Part shown: one piece after another, positions 52,218 through 59,892 of the stretch
How the letters are laid out: the number at the start of each line of letters is the position of its first letter
Numbering within the stretch: position 1 is the stretch's first letter
Assembly: GCA_018882835.1 (NCBI GenBank)
Contig: VERE01000002.1
Span: forward strand, 59,576-123,575
DNA length: 64,000 nucleotides
Source of the DNA: Limnohabitans sp.
GTDB lineage: Bacteria; Pseudomonadota; Gammaproteobacteria; Burkholderiales; Burkholderiaceae_C
Reading direction: 5' to 3'
Position numbers and translations under genes: made by a program
The notes under the pieces: generated by a model
What the model saw: the letters and a program-made list of their open reading frames with translations, nothing else
The model's database searches: none
What the model was told of the DNA's origin: nothing

Positions 52218-53201
52218 TTAGTTGGCTTTGAGGCCTGCAGCTCTGGCAATCACGGCTGCGGCGTTCATCTCGGAGCGAATGAATGCATTGAATGCCTCTG
52301 GCGACATGGGCATCGGGTCTGCGCCTAGTTTGTTGAGCCGCTCTTTGACCTCCGGGGAAGCCAGGGCTTTGATGGCCTCTTCATTCAGTTGCCGCAGGAG
52401 GGTCGCGGGCGTGGCGGCCGGGGCAATCATGCCAACCCAGAAAACATAGTCTGAGCCTGCAACGCCCGCTTCCACCGTGGTGGGCACTTGTGGCAAGGCG
52501 GCGTTTCGCTGCGGGGTGCTCACCGCCAGGGCTTGCAATTTGCCATCCCGGATCAAAGGCAAGGCAGATGAAAGCGGCGCAAAAAACCAATCGTTGCGCC
52601 CGCCAATGACGTCTGACAAAGCCTCGGGCGTGCCCTTGAAGGGGACATGCACGGCGTCGATACCTGCTTGCAGCTTGAATTTTTCTGCATTCAAATGGGT
52701 CGCACTTCCCATGCCTGCGGAAGCGTAATTGAATTTTCCAGGATTGGCTTTGGCAGCAGTCACCACATCGGCCACTGTTTTCCAACCGCGGGCAGGTGAC
52801 ACCACCATCACATTGGGCAAAGACGCCAAGGGGGTCACGCCCGTCAAATCCTTGGTGGTGTCGTAAGACAAATTGGGGTAGATGGCAGGGTTCAGCGCGT
52901 GCCCCGAGGAATGAATTAACAAGGTATAGCCATCGGGCTCTGATTTAGCGACCTGTGCTGCCGCAATCGTGCCACCCGCGCCTGGCTTGTTCTCGATCAC
53001 GATCGGTTGCCCCAAGGACTTGGACATGGCGTCGCCCACAGTGCGGGCCACAATGTCTGTGCCACTGCCGGCCGTAAAGGGCACGATGAACTTCAGGGGC
53101 TTCTGAGGAAAATTGGCGGACTGCGCTTGCACCGCGCCCGCAAAGCTCAGGGCCAGCAGCATCGTCCAGCGACGTGTTTTGAAATGGCTGTCATGTTTCA
53201 A
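52218..53201 (-). CDS. Bug-family solute-binding protein, operon with amidohydrolase
   Basis: 327 residues. Signal RRWTMLLALSFAGAVQAQ. Conserved segments LKFIVPFTAGSGTDIVAR, IVIENKPGAGGTIA, NYASAGMGSATHLNAE and VPFKGTPEALSDVIGG. The start is TTG 53201, because AGGAG stands exactly six bases before it and no closer ATG exists. Last gene of a unit with the amidohydrolase and the oxidoreductase; its ligand is probably a related heterocycle or amide (inference). Confidence 0.91.
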   Translation of the reverse strand: MKHDSHFKTRRWTMLLALSFAGAVQAQSANFPQKPLKFIVPFTAGSGTDIVARTVGDAMSKSLGQPIVIENKPGAGGTIAAAQVAKSEPDGYTLLIHSSGHALNPAIYPNLSYDTTKDLTGVTPLASLPNVMVVSPARGWKTVADVVTAAKANPGKFNYASAGMGSATHLNAEKFKLQAGIDAVHVPFKGTPEALSDVIGGRNDWFFAPLSSALPLIRDGKLQALAVSTPQRNAALPQVPTTVEAGVAGSDYVFWVGMIAPAATPATLLRQLNEEAIKALASPEVKERLNKLGADPMPMSPEAFNAFIRSEMNAAAVIARAAGLKAN

Positions 53202-53222
53202 AGCATTCTCCTTTAGGCTTGC

Positions 53223-54572
53223 TCAACTCAGGCTGAGCGCTTGGGTGATTTTTCGACCAGAGGCATTGAGCGCCTGTAGCAAAGGTGGCAAATTCACATC
53301 CAGCAATTGCCCATGGCGTTTTTTCCACTGCCCGGCGACCATGACGCTGTCGATGTTCGCCAGACTGGTTTGCATGACCACGCTGCTGACAGGATCGTGC
53401 AGCGGCTGCATGTTGAGATCGGTGGCGCGAATCATCACCAGATCGGCTTGCTTGCCCGCCGCAAGGGTTCCCAAACGGTCAAGCTGTCCGAGCATGCGCG
53501 CGCCCTCCACCGTGACCCACTGAAGCGCCTCTCGCGTGGAGAGCGTCGAGGTCGGCGGAATGCTGCCGTGTTGCTGGCGATAAGCGACATTGTCCAGACT
53601 GCGCTGCATGCCCAAAGCGACGCGGGCTTGTGTCAGCATGTCGCCACTGAGAACGCTTTCAAGGTCAACACCCAAGGAAGGCGCATGGCCCCGATCTCGC
53701 AAACGGCCGGTCAAAGGGTGTCCATGACCTTGGGTCATCTCGTTTTCGGCAGCGGCAGAAAAGGACATGCCCAAATCACAAAACCGAGACAACTGCTGAT
53801 CGCTCAACGCATGGCCATGGACGATGTTCACATGTGGCCCGAGTAGGCCTTCAGCTTCCAAGCGCTCCCAGCCATCGGGCGTTCGCGCAGGGCCACCGCC
53901 CTGATGAAGGGAGGCAATCAGGCCCAGATCACGGGCCATCCGGAAATCATGCAGGGTGACATCCAGGGTGGCATAGTGCGGCCCCAACACGGCCACACCG
54001 ATGCTCAGCAGATCGTGACCGCCATAAGTTTTCAAAAGCCGCTCGACCTCTTCGCGCGGATGCGGACGTTCCCAAAATGGGGTTTCACCTGGCTTGGGGT
54101 CTGGCTTGGGTGTCCCATGGAAAAAAGCGGCCCGCAAACCGCTGGCCCGCAAACCAGCAATGGCGGCATCGTTATGCTCGGGTGTGCGATTGTTGTGGCA
54201 CCAATCCACCAGAGTCGTGGTGCCGCAGTTCAACTGATTGAGCGCGCCCACCAAAGTGGCAATGTGCAAATCTTCCGGCTCGAACACTGTGGCCAGGCCA
54301 GCGTGCATCTTCTGGAAATATTCCAGCAGCGTCCAATTTGACGCTATCCCCCGCAACGCGGTCTGCCAGGTGTGCATGTGCGCATTGATCAGACCGGGAA
54401 TCACGATGAATCCTTCGGCCGGTACGACCTGGGCAGAAGCGGCCTCGAGTTGTGGCGCAATCTCGATGATCTTGGCGCCCTCAATCAGAATGTCTGCCAT
54501 CGGCAAGTCACCCTGGCGGTCCAGGGTGATCACGGTGGCGCCGCGAATGAGGGTGCGCACAGCTTCGCTCAC
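53223..54572 (-). CDS. Amidohydrolase (cytosine deaminase/chlorohydrolase-like)
   Basis: 449 residues, metal-dependent hydrolase of the amidohydrolase superfamily (AtzA/TrzN/SsnA-like). PGLINAHMHTWQTALRG gives the HxH metal pair; ASLHQGG and VNIVHGHALSDQ hold further His residues; the C-terminus has LGTLAAGKQADLVMI. It would deaminate or hydrolyse a ring compound. GTG start at 54572 overlaps the stop of the oxidoreductase by four bases (GTGA). Cytosolic, no signal. Confidence 0.88.
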   Translation of the reverse strand: MSEAVRTLIRGATVITLDRQGDLPMADILIEGAKIIEIAPQLEAASAQVVPAEGFIVIPGLINAHMHTWQTALRGIASNWTLLEYFQKMHAGLATVFEPEDLHIATLVGALNQLNCGTTTLVDWCHNNRTPEHNDAAIAGLRASGLRAAFFHGTPKPDPKPGETPFWERPHPREEVERLLKTYGGHDLLSIGVAVLGPHYATLDVTLHDFRMARDLGLIASLHQGGGPARTPDGWERLEAEGLLGPHVNIVHGHALSDQQLSRFCDLGMSFSAAAENEMTQGHGHPLTGRLRDRGHAPSLGVDLESVLSGDMLTQARVALGMQRSLDNVAYRQQHGSIPPTSTLSTREALQWVTVEGARMLGQLDRLGTLAAGKQADLVMIRATDLNMQPLHDPVSSVVMQTSLANIDSVMVAGQWKKRHGQLLDVNLPPLLQALNASGRKITQALSLS

Positions 54573-55492
54573 GCGCTCAGACCGTCGGGGACCTTCACGT
54601 TCTCTGGCACCAAGTTCAGTCCGGCGTCTGCTGCAATTTCAGTCAGAAGGATAGAGAAGTCGACATGGTCATGGCCTCGGCCGACCATGCGCGCAATCGA
54701 CTCACGGGTGGCCGCAGCCGCTGGCATGGCCACACCCTGTGCTTTGGCAGCAGACATTCCCAGGTCCATGTCTTTCAGCAAGAGCTTGGGCGTGAAGGTC
54801 ACGTTTTCAAAACTGAGGTTGGTCAGCACATCCGATTTGTAGCGGGTGTACATGGAGCCCAGCACCGAGTCGTTGATGCTTTCCAAAAACACATGCCTGG
54901 GAATGCCGGCTTTTTCTGCCAGTACCGTGATCTCGCAAAGATTCTGAATCACCACGCCAAACATGGTGTTGTGGGCAATCTTCCAAACACGTGCCAACTC
55001 CCCCTCACCGACCCACATGCATTTGCGCGACATGGCCTTCAAGTAAGGCTCAGCCAGGTCGTACAAATTCTTGGGGCCAGACGAAACAATCAGCAACTTT
55101 CCCGCCTTGGCCACTTTGGCGTTGCCCGACACCGGCGCGCACAGGTAGGCCACACCCAAAGCTTCCAAACGCTGGCGAACTTCAGCGGAGCCTTCCTGCG
55201 AAATTGAGGAACTGTCCACCACCACCCTGGGCAGCACTTTGCCAGTGACCAAGCCCCCCTCGGCAAACAAGACCTCTTTCAAGTCATCGGTGGTGGACAC
55301 CATCGTGAACACCACCTCGCATGCGGCGAGGTCTTGCTTGTGGTCAACCAGGGTGGCACCGTATTGAACCAAGGGCTCGGCTTTGCTGCGAGTGCGATTC
55401 CAGATGTCCACACCGTTACCCGCCGTGGTCAACAGCTTGACCATGGCCTCGCCCATGCGTCCCAAACCGATCCATCCAATTTTGTTGGCCAT
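54569..55492 (-). CDS. NAD(P)-dependent beta-hydroxyacid dehydrogenase-like oxidoreductase
   Basis: 307 residues, 3-hydroxyisobutyrate/tartronate semialdehyde reductase family. N-terminal IGWIGLGRMGEAMVKLL (Rossmann), VVDSSSISQEGSAEV, LCAPVSGNAKVAKAG (substrate loop) and the catalytic lysine region RVWKIAHNTMFGVVIQ. AGGAG stands five bases before ATG 55492; the frame is open to 55567. First gene of the operon leading into the amidohydrolase and Bug genes. Substrate: a 3-hydroxy acid or its semialdehyde. Confidence 0.9.
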   Translation of the reverse strand: MANKIGWIGLGRMGEAMVKLLTTAGNGVDIWNRTRSKAEPLVQYGATLVDHKQDLAACEVVFTMVSTTDDLKEVLFAEGGLVTGKVLPRVVVDSSSISQEGSAEVRQRLEALGVAYLCAPVSGNAKVAKAGKLLIVSSGPKNLYDLAEPYLKAMSRKCMWVGEGELARVWKIAHNTMFGVVIQNLCEITVLAEKAGIPRHVFLESINDSVLGSMYTRYKSDVLTNLSFENVTFTPKLLLKDMDLGMSAAKAQGVAMPAAAATRESIARMVGRGHDHVDFSILLTEIAADAGLNLVPENVKVPDGLSA

Positions 55493-55729
55493 ATTGTCTC
55501 CTGAGGGGGCAGCGTGGCTGACCCGATGCCGAATGAGTGATTGAACGAGGAGTGTGAAGCCTGTCATCGCAGACTGACAAGTTCACTTTCGAAAATCAGT
55601 TTTTCACAAAGCCTGGCCAGCGTCAACCCGGCTGGGGTAGGCCACTCAGTTGAGCTCAGGGTTTTTCTCTAGCAGCTTGCGACAAAACTGGGAGTTCAAT
55701 CCAACCGTCCCCACTGAAAAGGAAGCCCT

Positions 55730-56806
55730 ATGAACGCGTCTCACACTTACGTCAGCGCTTGTGCTTGCCATGGCAAGCTTCAGCGACGCGGTTTTTTACA
55801 ATCCTTGGGGGGTCTGGGTGCGTTGGGCGCCTTGGCAAGCGCTGGTTGCGCCTCTTTCGGCGAACCTGTGAAGCCGCACCGCATTGATGTCCACCACCAC
55901 ATCGCCCCCCCGCCATGGGTTGCTGCCCTCAAGAAGTCGAGGCTCGACTCACCTCCCGTCAATCAGTGGACGGTTGAGCAGTCACTGGCCGACATGGACA
56001 AAGCGGGCATTGCCACTTCCATGACCTCGCCAACCCTGCCCGCCGTCGGCTTTCTACCCGCAGCGGAAGCAGCGGCTGTCGCCCGGGCCTCCAATGAATA
56101 CGCGCGCAAGCTGGCGGACCAATACCCAGGGCGCTTTGGCGTGTTTGCGCTGTTGCCCATGCCCCATGTTGAGGAAACCTTGCGGGAAATCGAATATGCC
56201 TTCGATGTGCTGAAAGCCGATGGCGTGGCCTTCATGACCAGCTATGGCGAGAAGTTTCTGGGTGACAAGGCCTTTGAGCCCATCATGAACGAGTTGAACC
56301 GCCGCAAGGCTGTGGCCTACACCCACCCCAATGAACCTGCCTGCTGCCGAAACCTCAGCACGGGCGTGCCCTCGGTGATCATTGAATACGGCACCGACAC
56401 CACACGCACCGTTGCCAGCCTGATTTTTTCAGGCGTAGCCGCGCGCAATCCCGATGTGAACTTCATTTTTTCCCATGCCGGAGGTACCGTCACGGCCCTC
56501 ACGGAGCGCTTCAACACGCAAGCCGTCCGGTTGCCCCACTTGAAAGAGCGAGGCTTCAACTTCGACAGGGTGATGGCCCAGATTCAACGCTTTTATTACG
56601 ACACAGCGCAAGCCGCCAACCCCATCGCCATGGCCTCGCTGACGAAGATGGTCAAGGTCTCCCAAATTGTTTTTGGCACCGACTACCCTTACCGAACCGG
56701 CATTGAACACGTGCAAGGCTTGGGACCGTTGTTCAATGCCAGCGATTTGCGTGCCATTGACCGGGACAATGCACTGAGAATTTTGCCTGCCAAGTGGCGA
56801 AGCTGA
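55730..56806 (+). CDS. Exported amidohydrolase (ACMSD-like, Tat signal)
   Basis: 358 residues. The N-terminus has RRGFLQSLGGLGALGALASAG, a twin-arginine signal followed by a possible lipobox (SAGC). The TIM-barrel metal site starts IDVHHHIAPPPW, with THPNEP, FSHAGGT and GTDYPYR typical of amidohydrolase_2 (ACMSD, gamma-resorcylate decarboxylase) proteins. Those known members are cytosolic; export is unusual. It is isolated on the plus strand between two minus-strand clusters; the 237 bases upstream show no gene or obvious motif. Confidence 0.88.
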   Translation: MNASHTYVSACACHGKLQRRGFLQSLGGLGALGALASAGCASFGEPVKPHRIDVHHHIAPPPWVAALKKSRLDSPPVNQWTVEQSLADMDKAGIATSMTSPTLPAVGFLPAAEAAAVARASNEYARKLADQYPGRFGVFALLPMPHVEETLREIEYAFDVLKADGVAFMTSYGEKFLGDKAFEPIMNELNRRKAVAYTHPNEPACCRNLSTGVPSVIIEYGTDTTRTVASLIFSGVAARNPDVNFIFSHAGGTVTALTERFNTQAVRLPHLKERGFNFDRVMAQIQRFYYDTAQAANPIAMASLTKMVKVSQIVFGTDYPYRTGIEHVQGLGPLFNASDLRAIDRDNALRILPAKWRS

Positions 56807-56891
56807 CAGCGAATGGCGTCAGGGCGCTGACATCATTTCAGCACAGCGCTGTCTTGAGCTGCGCGGAAGTCGGGCACTGGCGGTGCTGGGT

Positions 56892-57851
56892 CTAATTCGC
56901 CTGAATTTTGTTGGTTCGAATCACCTGGCCCCAACGCTCGGTTTCCGTTTTGATGAGCTCACTCAGCTTGTCCGGAGAGCCTCCCACAATCCGAACGCCA
57001 GCGGCTTCGAGGCGCGATTTGACGCGTGGCATTTGCACGGCCGCATTGAGCGCAGCGTTCAACTTGGCAATGACGGCTGGCGGAGTTGCCTTGGGAACCA
57101 TGTAACCAAACCAAGGCTCCACAACAAAGCCTTTGTAACCGGCCTCTTCCATGGTGGGGACATCCGGCAAATTGGCGGAGCGCAGTGGGCCGGTCACCGC
57201 CAGGGCACGAACCTTCCCTGTTTTGATTTGCGGCAAGATGGAAGGCTCGTTATCGTTGAACATCATGATTTGCCCTCCAATCAAATCCACGATCGCTGGC
57301 CCGGAACCTTTGTAAGGGGCATGCACCATTGAAATGCCCGCCAAATACGATAGCCACTCAGGTGCCAGGTGATTGGAGGCCCCCACACCAGACGATCCAT
57401 AGGTCAATTTGCCAGGATTGGCTTTGGCCCAGGTCACCATTTCGGACATTGTCTTCACTGGAAAACCCAGGCTGACTGTGAAAACGTTCATCACGCCGCC
57501 GACCAAAAAAACGGGCTCAAAGTCTTTGAGAACATCGAAACCTGGGTTGTTGTACAAGCTTCCATTGATGGCGCAAGTTCCGATGGTGCACTGTATGAGG
57601 GTGTAACCATCGGCAGGAGATTTGGCGACTCTGGCCGTTCCCACATTGCCACTGGCACCCGGGATGTTGTCCACAACGACAGCTTGACCCAATGCCTCTG
57701 CTGCGCCATCGGCCATTGCCCTGGCCACAATGTCCGATGAACCGCCCGGTGCAAAGGGCACGACCAATCGGATGCCCTTTTCTGGAAAGGTCTGCGCATG
57801 AGCGCCCGCAATCATCAAGACCCCTATCAACCATTGCCATGTTGTACGCAT
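56892..57851 (-). CDS. Bug-family solute-binding protein, operon with enolase-superfamily enzyme
   Basis: 319 residues, signal TTWQWLIGVLMIAGAHAQ. Signatures IRLVVPFAPGGSSDIVAR, VVVDNIPGASGNVGTA, YGSSGVGASNHLAPEW, HAPYKGSGPAIVDLIGG. The start is ATG 57851, because AGGAG directly abuts an earlier in-frame ATG at 57857 and is six bases from this one. It follows the enolase-superfamily gene by 18 bases; both are probably controlled by the GntR regulator at 59161. Confidence 0.91.
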   Translation of the reverse strand: MRTTWQWLIGVLMIAGAHAQTFPEKGIRLVVPFAPGGSSDIVARAMADGAAEALGQAVVVDNIPGASGNVGTARVAKSPADGYTLIQCTIGTCAINGSLYNNPGFDVLKDFEPVFLVGGVMNVFTVSLGFPVKTMSEMVTWAKANPGKLTYGSSGVGASNHLAPEWLSYLAGISMVHAPYKGSGPAIVDLIGGQIMMFNDNEPSILPQIKTGKVRALAVTGPLRSANLPDVPTMEEAGYKGFVVEPWFGYMVPKATPPAVIAKLNAALNAAVQMPRVKSRLEAAGVRIVGGSPDKLSELIKTETERWGQVIRTNKIQAN

Positions 57852-57869
57852 CACCATCTCCTATCGGTT

Positions 57870-59072
57870 TCACAATGAGGATCGCTGGACCGTGACATCC
57901 GAACGCTTTTTCAAGTCAGGCTGTAACGCAGTTCCCAAGCCTGGCTGCGTCATCAGATGGGCAAATCCGTTCTCGATGCGGGGCAGAACCGTCACCAACT
58001 CGGTGTACCACCCTGTGTAATAGGCACGCACCACCTCTTGAAAAATGGCATTGGGCGCGTTGAGCGCTAAGGCCAGCGAGGCCACCAGGACCACCGGACC
58101 AGTGCAGTCATGTGGCGCGATGGGGCGCTGATAGGTTTCCGCCTGCGCCGCTATTTTTTTGGATTCGGTCAGGCCGCCACACCATGACAGGTCGATCATG
58201 ACGTAATCCACGGCATCACGCGCCAACAATTCACGGAACCCATAGCGGGTGGCCAAAGTTTCGCTGGCACACACCCTGACGCCAGTCTGCCTGCGATAGT
58301 CCGCCAGGGCTTGCGCATTGACCATTTTGATCGGGTCCTCATACCAAAAAATTCCTTGGTCTTTGAGAGCGGTTGCAATTTCGATAGCGGCGGGCAGGCT
58401 CCAAATGGAGTGCAGCTCACACATCAGGTCCATGCGATCGCCCACGGCATCGCGGATGGCCTTGAAGGGCGCGATGCCTTTTGCCAAATCTGCGCGAGAA
58501 ATGCTCATGCCCTTTGTGGTTTCGGCAAGCACGTCCAACGGCCAAATCTTCATGGCAGAGATGCCCATCTCCAGCAGAGAGTGCGCTAGCTCAGCGGGCC
58601 GCTTCATGAAGGCCAGTTGGTCTTCATAAGGTCCCTCGGAGTGAGCTTCAGAGGAGGACACGTCAATCAGGCGCCGACCGCCCCGGGCGTTGTAGGTGTA
58701 GCCTGCACAGGTGTTGTAGACACGAATTTTTTCTCGCACGGCACCGCCCAGCAACTGGGTGATCGACTGCCCCGTGCTTTGGCCCCATAAATCCCAAAGC
58801 GCAATGTCCACGGCGCTGGCCGCACGGATCTCTGCACTGGTACTGGCAAAGCCAAGGTAGCCATTGAGCATCTGGTGGCTGTGCACCTCGATGTCCGCAG
58901 GGTGCTTTCCGAGCAAATAAGGGGCGATGCTTTCATGCACGTGCGCCGCCACGGCTTGCGGGCCTCGAAAGGTTTCCCCCAAACCAATCAAACCTTCGTC
59001 CGTGTGCAACTCGACAAAGGTGATGTTGGGGTAAGCGCCAACATGTATCGTTTCAATCGCGGTAATTTTCAT
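57870..59072 (-). CDS. Enolase-superfamily dehydratase (mandelate racemase/galactonate dehydratase-like)
   Basis: 400 residues. The N-terminal capping domain (residues 1-~130) has FVELHTDEGLIGLGETF. Barrel motifs: LMCELHSIW, IFWYEDPI, CASETLATRYG, VDYVMIDLSWCGG and PIAPHDCTGPV, giving metal-binding residues and the catalytic His of acid-sugar dehydratases. A hexonate or related hydroxy acid is the expected substrate; exact identity unknown. Transcribed with a Bug-type binding protein and divergent from a GntR regulator, a classic acid-sugar utilisation layout. Confidence 0.9.
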   Translation of the reverse strand: MKITAIETIHVGAYPNITFVELHTDEGLIGLGETFRGPQAVAAHVHESIAPYLLGKHPADIEVHSHQMLNGYLGFASTSAEIRAASAVDIALWDLWGQSTGQSITQLLGGAVREKIRVYNTCAGYTYNARGGRRLIDVSSSEAHSEGPYEDQLAFMKRPAELAHSLLEMGISAMKIWPLDVLAETTKGMSISRADLAKGIAPFKAIRDAVGDRMDLMCELHSIWSLPAAIEIATALKDQGIFWYEDPIKMVNAQALADYRRQTGVRVCASETLATRYGFRELLARDAVDYVMIDLSWCGGLTESKKIAAQAETYQRPIAPHDCTGPVVLVASLALALNAPNAIFQEVVRAYYTGWYTELVTVLPRIENGFAHLMTQPGLGTALQPDLKKRSDVTVQRSSL

Positions 59073-59127
59073 GCGCCCTAGCCTTTCAATTGCTGTTTGA
59101 ATGTACTGAAGCCCTGCTATATTTGTA

Positions 59128-59149
59128 AAACAACTTCGTCAAGTTGTTT
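59128..59149. promoter_or_regulatory. Candidate GntR operator
   Basis: AAACAACTT-CGTC-AAGTTGTTT: perfect 9-base inverted arms around four bases, 11 bases before the GntR start and 55 bases before the divergent dehydratase gene. FadR-type regulators use shorter palindromes of the same general T-rich/A-rich kind. Confidence 0.65.
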
Positions 59150-59160
59150 GACAGCTTTAT

Positions 59161-59886
59161 ATGCCTGACATTGCATTGCCGCGCCCCTGCGCTTTGACGC
59201 CATCAGACAGCAAGCCACTGGGAGACCAGGTTTATGAGCACATGCTGCTCTACATCTCATCCCCGGCCATCCCTGCGCATGCGCGTTTGCCGGGCGAAGT
59301 GGAAATGGCCAGCAGTCTTGGGGTTTCTCGACCCATCTTGCGTCAAGCATTGATCCGACTTCGTGCTGAAGGGCATCTCTATGCCCGCAAAGGGTCAGGC
59401 AATTTCCGCAGCAACCCTCAGGATAGGGTGCACCGCGGCACGTTTGGCCCTTTGACCAGTATTTCTGACATCCGACAATTCCTGGAATTTCGTTGTGCGT
59501 TAGAGGGCGAATGTGCCGCGCTGGCTGCCGGGCAGCGCGATAGCCACAATTTAAAAGAAATTCAAACCCTGGCGTGGCGAATTGAGAATGCTTTTCAAAA
59601 TGACGCCGATGGCATTGATGAGGATGTGGCATTCCACCAAGCCATTGCCAAGGCAAGTGGCAATCGCTTCTTCGCCATGACCTTGGCTGCGATGGCTGCG
59701 CAAAAACGCTTTGGCATTCAGCTAACCCGGCAACTGTCATCTCGGGATGCACAAACCAGGAAAGCAGAAGTTAACAGCGAACATCAGGCGATTGTGCAAG
59801 CCGTGCTACAGGGACAACCCACAAAAGCGCGTGCAGCGATGACAGCCCATTTGCGCGGTGGTATTCGTCGGCTGTTTGATGGCTAA
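59161..59886 (+). CDS. GntR-family (FadR/FCD) transcriptional regulator
   Basis: 241 residues. N-terminal winged helix (LGDQVYEHMLLYISSPAIPAHARLPGEVEMASSLGV..) and C-terminal FCD domain: EFRCALEGECAALAA, DVAFHQAIAKASGNRFF, SEHQAIVQAVLQGQ (conserved metal/ligand His residues). It is divergent from the acid-sugar dehydratase/Bug operon and likely represses it until a sugar acid is present. Start ATG 59161, just after the palindromic operator. Confidence 0.92.
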   Translation: MPDIALPRPCALTPSDSKPLGDQVYEHMLLYISSPAIPAHARLPGEVEMASSLGVSRPILRQALIRLRAEGHLYARKGSGNFRSNPQDRVHRGTFGPLTSISDIRQFLEFRCALEGECAALAAGQRDSHNLKEIQTLAWRIENAFQNDADGIDEDVAFHQAIAKASGNRFFAMTLAAMAAQKRFGIQLTRQLSSRDAQTRKAEVNSEHQAIVQAVLQGQPTKARAAMTAHLRGGIRRLFDG

Positions 59887-59892
59887 GTCGTT

